A DNA stretch of 64,000 nucleotides from Lycocorax pyrrhopterus obiensis (taxonomy: Eukaryota > Chordata > Aves > Passeriformes > Paradisaeidae), in the NCBI GenBank assembly GCA_014706295.1, contig JACSVZ010000002.1, positions 109,504,930 through 109,568,929 on the forward strand, in the 5' to 3' direction. Position numbers and translations under genes: made by a program. Shown here in pieces: positions 38,174-52,121 of this stretch. Positions within the stretch are counted from its first letter, which is position 1; every line of letters starts with the position of its first letter. The notes beneath the pieces are model-generated. The model saw nothing but the letters and a program-made list of their open reading frames with translations, searched no databases and had not been told where the DNA came from.

Positions 38174-39495
38174 GGAATGAACAACAGGCTTTTTGGAATT
38201 ATTTGTAGAGTGGATCACAAAAACACAACAGCAAAGAGTAAGTCGAAGTCCTAAGAACATGGGTTGCTTTCAAATTATGTGGAGTCCATGCCTGCATTAA
38301 TCCCAGAGAGACTTGTTGCAGTAGAGGGGGATATTTTGAACACCAAGAATTGTTCTCTTCTTCTCAGTGACCTGACTGAGGATGAACGCCTTTTCCATTT
38401 GTAACTGGAGTATATTAAGTCAGCCCATAGGTCAGCCAGTGTCTCACTGTGGGGCTTTAAGTTCCAAAGAGGTGGGAGTTCATCCATTGTTTTATTTACA
38501 GCCATATAAACTTGTCTTCCATAGTATTTAACTATTGCATTCCCAGATAACACTGGTCACTGCTAAAAGTAATGATTTGGTTTCATCAGTTTTAAGTGTA
38601 TTTAATAACATTGTCAAACGACAAATATTTCTATTTCTGTCAGATCACCTCCTTTTTAACTTTTGCAGCACAAGTAGGAAAAAATGGTATTGTGAAAACT
38701 TTGGCAGCTGATATTAGAGCTGACTTTCTGTGGGAATTTCTGTGTGCAATCCCAGGTGGTTTAGCATGACTGAGCTGCCAAGTTAGCCCCTGGGTGCAGA
38801 GGGAAGGCTTCGAGGCCGAATGATAAGAAGTTATGTCCTTCCATATTTTGTACACTTATTTCCTCTTTTATTTTCCTATCTGAGCACTTTGGATGATCAA
38901 AAATAAGTGGCAAACATTTTTTCTTGTTCGTTTTTAGTAGTCTTGAACTGACAAGACGAGAAATCTTTAGACCAAAGGACAGTATTTTTCAGAAGGCTGC
39001 AAACGTCTGAAAGTAGAGACGCAGAATATATTTACCTCAGCCATGATTTTACTGCCATAATAAGATTTTTTTAGCTTTGCTGCGTACACCAGGACTTCAA
39101 GATTATGTTAGCTTATGTTGAGCTAAATCCAGATACGGGATTTGGTTGTAAAACGTACAAGGAGAGGTTTGTGTCTGCAAAAAGTCTCCACAATCCCCTT
39201 TCCATGAGAGGATATTAGCAGAGTTGAAAGGAATCCATTGCGCAGTGCTTCAGTGCAATCCCAGCTGAATTAATTGTGATCTTGCTTTTCACACACCTGC
39301 AAGGCTCCTGAGGAGCCAGGGGGTAACTTCACTGGGCTTCTTCCAGATGGCAGTGTTCTTTCCCTGCGGGTATTTTGGTGTTGCTGGAGCTTGTGTTGAC
39401 CAGAAGTCGACACGAGCACGTGTCAGTGAGCAATGCTCTCATCTGCTCTGTGCCTCTCTGCGCGATGCTCTCCATGTGCAGGGACTGCAGGGAAG
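38174..39495. other. Gene-free stretch, inferred intron
   Basis: No supported feature. Open frames are short and on both strands without pattern. Confidence 0.45.
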
Positions 39496-39594
39496 GCACC
39501 TCCTGAGCCTGGACATCCCCTGCAGGAGAAGCACCTCCTGAGCCTGCACAGCCCCTGCGGGAGAAGCACCTCCTGAGCCTGCACAGCCCATGCC
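39496..39594. repeat. 35-bp minisatellite, about 2.8 copies
   Basis: Units begin with GCACCTCCTGAGCCTG at 39496, 39531 and 39566, giving an exact 35-bp period. The second and third units are nearly identical (GCACAGCCC then CTGCGGG or ATGCC), while the first differs at a few bases (GGACATCCC). It is much more GC-rich than its surroundings. The period is not a multiple of three, so a conserved coding repeat is unlikely. Confidence 0.92.
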
Positions 39595-42500
39595 AAAGGT
39601 CACCCACCCATACACTGCGTGCTCCTGAGCAAACCCTTGTGCTCCCCCTCAGCAGGAGCATCCACAATGGCTGGAGCTCAACTACTATCATTTGGTGATT
39701 CATTTGCAGTGCTTATTTTCTAAAAATTGCATAGCCTGTTCTCAAAAGCGAGGCGAAGAAAAAAGCAGCTGTTATGAAAAGAGAGGAAGAAAAACTCACA
39801 CATACAAAACACAGAGCTTTAAAGAACCAAACCCACATTGTGAGGGGAGGGGGAAAAACCCCAAAATTTGCCATTTTTTATCTTTGAAAAAGATCAGAAA
39901 TAGATTTTTGAGGTACTATTCATATTTTAGACAATTAACATGGATTTAAAATCAGTTCTGACTTACATTGCGTACTTTTGTAGGTTTTCACAGAGAATAA
40001 GCCAGGAAGTTTTTCCCTCTTGTAAAAAGATGTGATTTAATATTCAGTACTAGTGAATTTTAGACATGTGATACTGAAATAAACCACTAGTTTGTAAGTG
40101 GTCTAAGAAGCATCTGAACAGACCAGTCCAAATTTTATTCTGTTCTATCACTGAATACAAAGAGAAACTTCATTGTGCCTCTCTTTATTCTAGCACAGCT
40201 TATATAGGATTTGATTAAGAAAGCAGAAAATTGACATGACTGAAAAAAGAAAGAAAAAGTTAATCATCAGTGCTATGGAATGTTTTGCAAAAAGCTTTCG
40301 CTTTCTGCATAAACAATTGATCGACAAAAAACTGTAGCCAAACCCAAAACTTCCCATTCAGATATTTTAAAATGTTTCATTTCAAAATTGATGATCAAAA
40401 GATTTTAATGTTGTCAAATTCATTGTTTTCTTTACCTCAGTCTGAACTTATTTTTTTCACTTCCTGAGCTACTGCAGCACTTCATCCTTTCTCCCGTCTC
40501 CTACTGTGTCAGGTTTCCCAGGCTGAAGATACTTTTTTCTTGGCATGTCATCACTATGCAGCTTCTGTGCCCAGTGGGGAGGTTGTATTTTGCTGTCCAA
40601 AAGCAGCTCCATAGTCCAGTCTACAAGACACCAAAATTAGAAATCCGCTGAGGTCCTCCAGCAGCCCAGAGAGACACAGCTTATCCCAAAACAAAAACAC
40701 TCAGTCTGTTTTGAAAGTGATGCATTTTCTCTGCATGAATTAAACTTGGCTTTTAATGAAGTACTTCATTTGATTTTGCTGATGGAAGATTTCAGTTTTC
40801 AGCTCAAGTTAAAGCACTTCTGTGCTAAAATTCCTGCTGTTTGGTTTTGTTCTCCTGACCAAGTCTCTTGCAAGACTCTCTTAGTCTTTGTTTGCATGGG
40901 TTATAACTCGGAAATTCCCTTGTTGTGAAGGCTTCTCTTCTTCTGAGATGCATTCCCTGTTCTTACAAGCAGAGAACTATGGAACCAGTATTCTTTCTCA
41001 AAGTGGAAGAAACATGTCAAGGTCAGATGATAAATTTCCTTGCAGACTAATACACAGATTTATATTGAAGGCCCTGACCAACTTGAAGCCCAGTGAAACA
41101 AAAATTCCTGCCTCTGTGTGTGTATTTAAGGAATAAGCCACAGATGAGTCATGAATGCAGCATTACTAATGACCCTACCCACACCACAGCTGCTGAACCT
41201 TTCTGCAAGGCAGGATGAGCTGCAGACCTCCCCCAGATGCCAAGAACACCTCACCAGTACTCTCTGGGTCTGATGGTCTCTGACAGGCTTTCAAGCCTGG
41301 CCCCCACCGTCTAGCTGAGGAGACTGTGTAGAATCCCAGAAAAAAAATCTGTTCCCTGCCCTGTGCATGATGTGACCCACCCACATCCTTTCCTTGGCCT
41401 CACCTGCTGGGTGATGAAATCTCCCAATCCTCCAGTAATCTGTGTAGCACTGAATTTACCTTTAAGTCATGAAGCTGCAGCAGAGAATCGCTGAATGAGT
41501 GAGTGAATGCATGCAAATACATGTAAACAGGAGAGAATGTGGTCATTTGTGCAATCTTAATATTCTGCCTGTGTGTCTATTAGCATTTTCTTTGATGGAC
41601 TGGCTTTCCTTTGACATACTTTTTAAAATGACCTTTGTAAAGGCATTTCATGAAAGTAAGGTAGGAATAGTTCAATGTTGTTTTAGAATAGGCTAAAATC
41701 CTTTTGTGGTTCTTCTCGTTAAACAAGCAATTTTTCTTCCAGGGCAACACAAAATGTGAGCTGAAAGTAGGATGAGAGCAATTAAGATCCAAGAAGGGGT
41801 GCGTATAAAGCTAGGATTAAAGAAAGCTGAAAAGCAAAATTTCAGCTGAAGAAGAAAAGACTGATAAATACATTGAAAGCTTTTGATGGCTGCAAAGTAT
41901 GTAGAAGGGCAGCTCATTTAATTTTGGCTTTTGTTTTAACTGTCAGTTTACTGCCACTGAAGGTTTTGGTTTTATTCTGAAGAATATTTTGGGGAATGGT
42001 GTTTCTTCTGCCCCCAAATGTGATCAGCAAAATAAATATGAAAGATTTGCCACATGCATGTGGTTTCTCTCTGTTTACATTAAATCTAGATTTAATAGAT
42101 GTTTCTTTTTAAAATGAGATCTGTCATTCTTTTTTCTCCTTTCTATTTTGCTTTTCTGGATGGCTACTGTTGTGTCTTGTTTTGGGCCATTGCAGGCCCT
42201 TTTATTAAAAACAAGCTGTTTTCATAAGAATCTTGCCACTTCCCGTTTGGAAACCTGTACATGGGTGCTGCTGCCTTTTTTCAGCCCTGTGCTGTCTCAC
42301 AGTGATGCCAGGAGAAGAGCTTGCTGTTGGATTGCTCCCAGTCTCCCACTGCTAGAAGCACCTCACTCTCTATCCTCACCTCTCTCTGAATGGGAGGTAC
42401 CTGAAGCTTTTGGAGAGTTGCTTCTCAGTGGTTCTTCAGATGCTTGACCTGACAGCTGCTTCTTGGAGCTGCTCAATCTGCTACTGCATACTTCAAAAAG

Positions 42501-45500
42501 TGTTTTTTGGTTTTTTTGATGAAACTCGATTGTTTGGATAAGATGGTGCTTTGCTGCCTTGCTGCCATGTAAATAAAACAGTTTCTGTGAGAGTTTTAGT
42601 GGTGAATTGAAAGTATGAACTCAGAAACTTCAGGCTTCAGCCTCTTGCTGGCTTTTCCACAAGGGAGATGGGAGTTCTGAAGCCTTTTGCAACACTACCA
42701 GCCTTCAGAATAGTGGCTCTTTTTGAGCCAGTACTTTGATTTCAGGGTGATTTGTGTTGATATTCTCCATTTTCTTTTGAAAATAAAATTAGTATTAAAA
42801 ACTTCTTTTTTTAATCTGGAATTAGATCAGGCACCAAAGAAGCTCATCTGAAACATTTCAGTAGTGCTATACCATAGACCTGTTTGATGTCTAGGGCTTA
42901 ATTAAATAATTTTTACCACTTAGGAGCAGGAGTTTGGATCAGAGTGGCCTATGCAGTAGTGTCCCTTAGTCTGAATTAATTGATTGTAAAAAGTGCAAGG
43001 CAAGTGCACAAATCTACTTTTTGAGCAACGATAATGGATTTTCAGTTGGGGTGCTGGAGATACAAGCCGATTTACATCAGCATATGTTTATTAGTGTTTT
43101 TCATACTTTTGTTGAAAATTATTGTGTGATTTTATTCCTTTCTCTTCTAGCTTGTGTATCATAAAATGGGAATCACGGTTTTCAAGCAGCATTGGTTGTT
43201 CACCGAGCATCCAATATCAAAAAGTAATAATCCTATTTTAGAAAGCAAGTGAAAAATCACTGCTAGCTCTTCCTTGTGAGTTATGTTGTGAATGGGATGG
43301 TTTGCATTGCAGAGAGTTATGATGTGTGTTTGAAAGTTTTATTCAAGAGAGAAAAGCTGAAAACAGGTTCAGTCAGCTGGTGTGCTGGGTTTCATTCTGC
43401 CTTTGTCTTTTGCTCCCACAGCAGGAGGAAGTACTTCTAATTGATCATGTTCTTCAATATTTCACAAAATATAAATCTGCTGTGACTTGCAGCAGAGGAT
43501 GGATTAGGAGTCAAGGAACAAGAAGAGCTGCCATGCATGGTGGGAGTAGTGTGGAAGAGTGTAGTGCAAACTTGGCCCATGTCATTACCAACCTATCAGT
43601 ATTCACAAACATGAATTAAAAATATAGCAGATACAGTGACAGGTATCCTAGTAGAGGCTTTCAGTTTTCAAAAAAGTTTGTTTAATTCCCTTTGGAAATA
43701 CTTTTAAGAATTGATAGTTATCATCGCCCTTTCAGCTATAATTACTTACAGCAATTAGAGCTGTGGACATATATATTCAAGAACAGATGTGAGTAGGACA
43801 AGCAATCTATGGCAGCAATAACTTTATGCAAAGAGCTGTGCTATCCTACACAGTGGAGTTTTTTGCTCTAGGCAGTTCAGTGCATGTGTCTATCCTCACT
43901 GGCTCAAATCCTGGAATAAACACCTTGATCTTCTTTTTGGGCAGATAAAGTGGAGCTGAGAAATTTTTTTTCTGAGACCTTTCAGATGAAAATCCAGTAC
44001 CAAATTGTTTCTGCTGCGCTTCATTAGAGGTGCTTGCAACTGGATTGCTATTGATTGCTTTTTGAATGTGATTCTGCATTTTAAAAAGTTGCAAGAGAAA
44101 AATGACAGTGATAGATGTGTACCTTAAAATCCCTCTGTCAGATGTGAAGGAAACTGCAGTTCATCAATGGCCTGTTAATGGCAGAAAAGCCAATGACTAT
44201 TCACAACCCAAAGGCTCTGATCCTACAACCACTTGAGACTTGTGTGTCCTTATTAATGTCAGGAACTGCACTGAACATCTGGGATTACTCACATCGATAA
44301 AACAACGTGCATCTGAGTGATCCTGGAATCAGTACCTTGGAAGCTGTTCATGTAGGAAAAAGCTATGATCAGATAATCAGTGCCAGAAATGTAAGTATAA
44401 GAAGGGCATCAGTGCTTCTGACACTTGAGAGTTTCCCTGTGCTTTCCAGCTCACAGTAGCAAAATATGCAAGGTTAATAATGTAGAAGTAATACACTTTG
44501 TGGTGTTAATCACTAGAACTTGCTTTGTCACTTTTGTGACAGCTCGTGTCTGAAGGCTGTCTGAGGTCAGTGGGTTATGCCACTGAGCTCAGACTGAGAT
44601 TTTGCTTGTTTTCACCCATTCTGTGCTGCTGCTTTGCTTTGTGCAGGCCTGATTTTTTTTAAAGAAATATTGTTGATACATGTGACATTTCCTTATCTTC
44701 TTTAGCGTGATAATGATGTCAGACAGTACTAGAAAATGCTGAGGCATCTTCAGGTCCTGCTATGGCAAAGGAATTAAAGGAGTGTTTAGATCTCATAGGG
44801 ATATTGTGGTCATAGATCCCCTCCCTTGCCAGGTTCTTTAAGTGAGTCACTCTAAAACACTCATTAGCAACAGGTACTCACCATCTTGCATATGTAAAAT
44901 TGTCCTGGTGTGCTTGTGTGTACAGCAGAAGTCCACAGTTCACCTGAAGGTGGGCCTTTAAGGACTGCAGCAGCTGGTGTGAGAGCTCTCATGATCACAC
45001 TTCTAATCCTCACCCTCCTTTTCACCCATCCTAACCCCACCCTGCTCTTCCCCTCATTTACCCTTCAGGACCACCCTGTGGATTTGGTCACCAGCCCAGC
45101 GTCCCAAGGTCCTGGTTCCCTGTGCTGTAGGAAGACAACAAAGCACTCTCTTCAACAGTTAGTGCCAGTCAGCCATAACTTTCCTTCTGAGATGAAAGTT
45201 ATTCTGAGTGTTCAGCAGCACTTGGGGTGAAAGGACATCAAGAAATGTGTTTTGGTTTTTTTCAGTTTGTGTCTTTCCAGATTTTTCCCTTTTGTTTTGC
45301 TTCCTGTCTTTGTTTTATTTTGTCTTTATTTTAGCTTTACCCCTTCTTCAGACACAGTAGTTAAAAAGAGAAAAAAAACCAAAGTATGTTTTGAAGGCAA
45401 GTATTTTGAAAAGTGGAAAAAAATTAGGAACAATTAATACAGCTTTCACTGAAAATAGAAGTATTTTCAGACAGTAATGTTTATAGTTTCATTGACTGTA

Positions 45501-46595
45501 CTATGCACACGTTAGAAATGGTCCTTCAACTGACTGTCTCCCAAGACATGTAGTTGCATCAAACCTCAATTCTCTAGTCCTTGACTTCTTGTTCTAATTA
45601 TATGAAGGAACCCAATTGACTCTGGCCAGTGCCCTGAGTGAGAAGTGATTGTCTTTTGGGACTGGAAGTGTTTGCTTTTTAAATCTAGATTGCTGTTTGC
45701 ATTGCAGTGGATTTCCACCAAAGTCTTATGTGGGTAAATATCTTTGGTGTACTACTGATTTTTTGTGTTACTTCAGTTTTCCTGTGCTACTGTGAGAATG
45801 CAAGAAGGAAAAGACTATTTTTTAGTTACTGGATGCTGGTATGTGTTTTTCTGTGATAAAGAAAACCAGAATTTTATACTTTAGGCTATATTGCATCCAC
45901 AGTTATTATCTCTGCGTCATCTAAGCTGATTCCAGTACCAAACCTGACTGTATCATTTTCTGATCATGAAGTTGTTTGAACAGTGACATGCAGGCATAGC
46001 CACTCATGTTGATTGGAAAATAATATTCCAGACAGCTTAGACTCTTTGGGAAGAGACTGCAAAGGCAAAGTAACCTGCCAGCAAAGGAAACAGTTTGTTT
46101 CCAATGTGCAGTAAGTAGCACTTGTTGCTCCCCTTCTCCTGTTAAGCTACTTTCCATCAAGACAACATGTGTGATAGACCCTCCTCAGCCTGCTCCAATG
46201 ACAGGATTTTTGGAGAAGCGTGGAAGTGGGTTGTTCGTTTTTTTTTTAATGAGCTTTTTTTTTTCCCCCAAAATGGTGAAATGGAAGATCTAAAAATATT
46301 TGAATATATTCTCCTACTCTTCCTAATTCCTTAACAGTTTGTGGAAGATTACTGCCTTTGTTCTCTGATATGTTGTTTGCAAATTTGTAGTTGGACGTAA
46401 TTATTTAGAAAGCAGAATAGGCACCACAGTAAGTTTCACTTTCTGTGATCCTTGACAAAAAAGTGCTTTGCAGTACCCTTTTTTATGGACAGTCTCGCTT
46501 TTTACAAAAATTAAGGCACATCGTGTTCAGATTTATCCAAGATACCATCCTATATATAGTTTACACTGTTACTTTCCCCCTCTTTTGATTTGCAG
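39595..46595. other. Gene-free stretch, inferred intron
   Basis: Seven kilobases with no convincing exon or recognised element. Frames of about 100 codons near 42148-42447, 43326-43619 and 44910-45230 lack domains and paired splice sites. Confidence 0.45.
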
Positions 46596-46825
46596 GCTGC
46601 TGCTGCAGTGGTGAATGTTTAACCCCCAGTCTGTGCTCTGAGCAGCATGTCACTGTCACGGCACAACTCCTGTAATGGCTCGATATCTCATAGTGGCAAC
46701 AAAGCACGTGGGTCAAACAGCTTGGCCTGGAAAGATTAGTTCAAATAACACTTGTCTGTCTACAGTACTTGAGAAAATATTGGAAAACGGAAGAATCAAA
46801 TAAAAAGCCTGTGTTTCATTCTTTC
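46596..46825 (+). other. Candidate alternative terminal exon
   Basis: A strong acceptor, ACTTTCCCCCTCTTTTGATTTGCAG, ends at 46595. It is followed by about 200 bp, then AATAAA at 46799-46804 and a GT/T-rich segment (TGTGTTTCATTCTTTC) starting about 7 bp after the hexamer. Acceptor, poly(A) signal and GU-rich downstream element in this order are what a short terminal exon needs. All three incoming frames stop within 26 codons. An internal ATG at 46647 (A at -3) opens a 30-codon Ser/Asn-rich frame ending at 46739. It could be the 3' end of a truncated isoform or a non-coding RNA, or a chance combination. Confidence 0.25.
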
Positions 46826-47409
46826 TCTCAGCTTCTATCAGGAAATACCGAACTCGTACTCAACAGATCAAATGTTTGTCTTAAATATGCCTTCAAACAG
46901 AGAATTAATTGCACTCAAGTAAAACATGATGTGACCTGAGACCAAAAATTCTTACCTCTGGTTACATGTAAAACCCTGAGTTCATAAAGTAGCTCCCACA
47001 GCTTTTAGCTAAGGACATTCTGTCCCAGCAAAATGAGCGTGCATGCAATAATGAAACTGGCATTGCCTTTGTTGTTTGGGGGACAGGGGGTGGTAAGTAA
47101 AGCATGCTATATGAAGTCTCTCTAGGATTTAGGCAGATAGTCTAATAATATGTATTTATGGTTTATGGTCTATGAAGAATTGGATTCTCCAACCATTAAC
47201 AACAAGCACCCTGTGAGAGCTACCAGGTTGCATTACCATCTGTGTATAGAAACTCCAGTTTCTATACGAGCCACCACTGCACTTGTATGATTCATAGCTG
47301 TTAGAAAGAAAGTCTTATTAGTCACCTACTTCATTCCCCTTCCTGTATGGAATTATTCTTTATTGTGCTGTACATTTGCTACTTTTTTACCAGTCTAATT
47401 TTAAATTAT

Positions 47410-47560
47410 CAAAGTAATGGAGCTCCCACTGCTTCCCTCAGGAAAATGTTCCAGAGCATTAACAGATCTGCTGTTAAGAGAGATACTAATTTCCTGATAT
47501 TATTTTTCTTTTATTAACTTCATTTCATTGCTCTAACTACTGTCTTCTGTGCATTTTCCC
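47410..47560 (-). mobile_element. Possible old CR1-like 3' end
   Basis: On the plus strand, AATGGAGCTCCCACTGCTTCC, CAGGAAAATGTTCCAGAGC, CTGTTAAGAGAGATACTAAT, TTCCTGATATT and then CTTCATTTCATTGCTCTAAC follow the order of a reversed old CR1 3' untranslated region ('...gttccagtgcctaac...gttagaaag...ttcctgatatc...cccattactc'). Similarity is low, and confirmation would need an alignment. Confidence 0.5.
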
Positions 47561-50500
47561 ATGTTCTCACTTTGAAACTTAAACCTCGCACCCTGCAAAC
47601 ATGTCTTGTTTATTTTCAGCTACTATATGTGTATATGAACAGGTAAAACTTAACCTATACAGGCCTGTGTTTAGTAGGAGTAAGGCAATAAAACTGCTAA
47701 AATTGGTTCATTTTAGAGCAACACATCTTTGCAAGAGCTCCAGAAGTAATTACAAACAACAGCTAAAAGCTTCACGTGAGCTGAAAGTTGATTTCATAAG
47801 CCACTTTGTAAAAATAATGGTTGCACTTACCTGAATTAAGTAGACAGAGTTAAAGTAAAACCTCATGTAGACATCAATTTTGATTTGAGTTTTCTAGTTT
47901 ATCTAGAGGATTGGTAGGATACTGCAGACAGTTGAAGAATTTTCAGTAATTTTCCCAATGGAACTTAAATTCCTGTGTGAGCTTCCCCAAGCTGTTTCAG
48001 CACAAACTTTAAACCAAAGACAGTGTTGGCTTGTGCTGCCTTGCAGTTCTGCCCTGAAGTGGATGAAGAGCACTTGCTACTCAGCACAAGCGTATGGTAC
48101 AGGATGGTGGTTTAAGGTATGCTTTTCTGCTTTGCATTCAGATGATCATTGGTGCCTCAGATAAGAGACAGTAGCTTAGCTCAGGTTGTATCAGAACTCA
48201 TCAGACACTCATTCACCTGACTACACTTAAAACCTACTTTCAGTGGGTATCAGTTTAATGAAAAAAGTGATTCTTAAGTGGAAATAACTCACAACAGGTT
48301 TGTGGTGCTGGATTCTGCATTCAGGAATAAAATCTGGCTTAAACGTGCAGCTTTACAGTACCTTGCTCTAAGTACACATAATTAAGAGCAAGTCTTGTAT
48401 CTACCCTTCTGCTGTGAAATTTGCCATCATGAATTTCCTTGCAAACTTCAGATCACATGAACAGCTTTCAGATAGCTTGCATGCTTCCAACATCCATCCC
48501 TTTTCACTCTCTCTTGGACTTGGACTGTGTTGCACTGACCTTGTCCTAACTGCCAGCTCTCTTTCTGCTGAGCTCCTTATATAATTCCAGTTCACAGAAC
48601 TCCATCTTCTGCTTGGGACAAAGTTTCAGCCATGATATTTTACCCTGGATGCCAGCTGGTATAGCAAGTATAGAGAGCTTGTTCTGAAATTTTTAGAGTT
48701 TGTCTGTTTTGTTAAGGATGTGTCATTCTTTTCCAGGAAGTGACAGTGTTTTATATGATAGTATTACCCTAGGAAATGCTTACAGTAGAACTCAAGGATT
48801 TTGAAAAGGAAATGTTTTCTGAGGCTAAACGAGGGCAAGAGCATAAATAGAACTTGATTTTACAGAACACGTTCTGTAGTCGTGACTATGGAGAATGAAA
48901 CAAATACCTACAATGCAGAGAGTAGGATGGCAAACACGGCTCTGCTCTTGGCTCAGCAGTATGTCTCACTTCTTGAAATGTTTGCATCTCAAATGGCCAG
49001 CTTATCAGGCCTTTGAAGTCAGTGAGAAGACTGCAAATGACATCTCCTGTTGTTTTGGTGTATTCAGTGTTCCTTGTCTAAATATCCAGGGAAGACATAA
49101 GGGCAACAAGACAAAAGGTGATCATACAGATCATACAGTCAATATAAACGGGCCATCCTAACTTCTGTCTTTGCCAGGTTACTTGCAGGTAATGGAAGGG
49201 AGACACTGCCTTCTGAGATAGCAAATCCTAGTATACTTTCTTAGCTCCTTTTCAAGAGCCAGTGTACCATTTTATTCTGTAAAATGGAGTAAAATGACAA
49301 GCAAAACCAAATCAGTCTTTGGGGTTTGCCCCAATATTTGCTTAAATTGGCATTGCTAAGGTTACTGTGAATATATTATGAGAACTGCAGTCAAATGTTG
49401 AGTGTTTGAACAGGTTTTTCCATAGCTTAGCTGCTCAGGCTGTCTTCACCTAGTATATGATCTTATTGCTACTGAGTGATGAATCTGTTCCTTTTGTTCA
49501 AGCTGTTTTTTAAAAGGTAATTGTTCTTTTTAAATTTTAATTGAATCTTCAGACTTTATCTGATAAAGCTGACTGCAAAATCCGTGAACCAGCGTTAGGA
49601 TTATTTTATGTAGTATAACTGACCATGCATAAAATTCATGTAGTAAATTAAGCACTGACAAATTAGTCTTTTGTCCCCTTTATTCTCACTGAAGCCTAGG
49701 GGAGAAGAACATATGGAAATTCTCTATATTTGGCAGTCTTAACAAGATCTGTAAAGGTAAAAATACTAACTGGGTGTTTTGAGAGTATTTAGTTCTATCT
49801 TAATGGTGTCTCACTCAGATCTGTAGACTTCTTGCCAAGAGATAGGTCCAGGTTGAAAATACCTGGTAAGAAGTAGCTGCTCTGCATGAAAAGCAAATAT
49901 TAGTACAGGGAAAGTAAGTTTTGTGACGCAGTCTAATAGACAGGTTTGTTTAGGTGAACGTCACTTTTGGGATTGTATCAACTTAGGCAAGAAGCAGGAA
50001 CTGGCTTTGCAAATCAAAATGGAAGCCTTACTGTAAAAAGTAACATAGCAGAGAGTAGGCTGGAATGCTGCTCTACTCAGAGTTTACGTTCAACTTAAGT
50101 CCTACTACATAGTGCCACATTTGTGGTATAGTGTGTCTTTTGCTATGCAGGTTTAATGATCTATAAAAAGCCTTTATATGAATTTGTCTTTGGATGTCTG
50201 CTCTAAAATGGTGACTTTGCATATTTATATGATGAACTCTACATTTATGTTGGCAGATGAATAATTCAGTAGCTCTGAGAAAACAGTTAAAAGTCAACAA
50301 AAGCAGCAGAAATGTCTGCAAGACTGTAGAGAGCTGAGATTGCTAACCAGGAGACATAGCTGTCATGTTCTGATGTCATGTCTTGATCCTCAGATCCTGT
50401 GGTGAAGTCAGGTAATAAAAATCTGTGACCTCAGAGCAGTAAGAAATTAAGATACAGGACAATGACATCATTGGAGGTATGAGGGAAGGGGTCAAATTGA

Positions 50501-51854
50501 GAAGAGCAGTTGTGAAGATATGTTTATCTACAATCTAAAATATAAAATGGTTCAGGAAAAAATTGCTTATAAAGTAATTTGTTCTCTTAGTTTGCCCCTG
50601 GAAAATTTCTTCTTAAGATACTGGTGAACAGCTCAGTGGAACAATAAAAGCAATTGCCATCCTGGTTGTATAGAGAAAAACAAACCCTTTTTACAAAGGA
50701 AGAAACTAATTATGTCACATGCTAATAAAGTGTCATATTTTCATTTCATTACCTACTCACTTCCTTTCTCTAAACTTCTATGAATTTGAAAACTGTTCTG
50801 AACTGTTGCTAGGAAGTTGACATGCAAGTTCTTGAGAGTTGTGTGGCAATGTATAGACTACAGATGCAGAGTTTGGGAAGCTATTTTAGTTTGACCATTT
50901 GGTTATTTTATGTGCAGCCTTTACAATTAAGTGTATGCTGGTACTTCTGTCATGGCATAAATGCAATGATCCTCAACAAAAGAGGTTAATGACTTTCGTG
51001 TCCTGATGCTGTTTGTCCAACAGAGATGTAAAACAGAGCACTAAAGGGTTGAATTTGTAGTGTTCTTTGGCTTCTTCATAATATTTTTTTAATAAACAGC
51101 TGAGAAGGTTTTAGCATATAGGATACAATAAATCTCTTAATTGCCATCTTCATTATCTTTTAAGTGAAAAATATTTGTTTTCTAGTGAAAAGGACCTGGT
51201 TTAATCATATGAAAAGTATTTTCAAAATAATTTAAGGGTAAATAAATACTTACTACTGATGCAGAATTGTAGTAAGCCACATCAGAATTTTTTTAAGAAA
51301 TAACTTAATGATTATGTTATAAACTTAAACAGCAATAATGGACTTTCAAAATATGGGTCTGTGACTCTCATCACAGTATGGTAAAGGCTGTCAGATAGGA
51401 AGATGTGGAGTGGGCTAAAGGGAATGCTCCTGGGACGTGGCAATTAACACATTCTGAGCACACAGCTTTCACAACAGTGCTTACTCTGCATGTGGCAGAA
51501 GCATTAGGAAAACTTGATTGTTTCACAGGGTTTTTTTCTAGTAACAAAACTCACAGTTACAGAAGTTTAATTTATGTATGTATTAGATGGAAAAGCTCTG
51601 GGCATTTGTGCATAAAACTGTTGGAAGTACCTTAAATGGTTTTCCTACCCATGGCATGAAATTTTCAGAGAGGGTCACCACTCCTGCATGACAAAATTTG
51701 TGCAGAGTAGTACTTGAGCAGATCACTGACCGAGGGCTAGGAGAGATTTCTTTGGCTTGGCTCTTCCACTGCTGATTTTTCGTGGTTGGAGTCAGCTGCT
51801 GTTGGGAATACTGTGCCCAGAACCTGTGGACTGCTGGGTCCCATGATCCTCCCC
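47561..51854. other. Gene-free stretch, inferred intron
   Basis: No exon, RNA gene or repeat that I can support. AT-rich with many short chance frames. Confidence 0.45.
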
Positions 51855-52121
51855 CTAGCCTGCTCCCAAATCTTCCTCTATGACAGTCTCTTTGCAGATG
51901 GCAAACACCTCCTCCAAGTGCTGTTTTGAAAGGCTGCAGGGAAGTATCTCCGGGTAGCTCCTCTGTCCTTGATACTCCTTGGCACATTTGTTGTCTTCTG
52001 TGAAGGCAAGGGCTTTTGTGCTGGAGTTGTGAACCCAGGGGTGGATCTCAGTTCGCCCATAAATCCAGTAATATTGATGGAAACGGCACACATACATTCC
52101 TTGTAGGACTTTTTGAGTGTT
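51855..52121 (-). other. Candidate minus-strand coding exon (88 codons)
   Basis: Read on the minus strand, an acceptor-like sequence (GGATTTTCTCCACAG, 52136-52122) is followed directly by a frame open for 88 codons to a TAG at 51857-51855. The predicted peptide has balanced composition: Trp, Tyr and His near its start and a Glu/Lys-rich end. That is less artefact-like than most frames here. I recognise no family. It could be a terminal exon of an antisense transcript, part of a decayed retrocopy, or chance. An ATTAAA-type signal on the minus strand near 51572-51567 is possible but weak. Confidence 0.2.
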
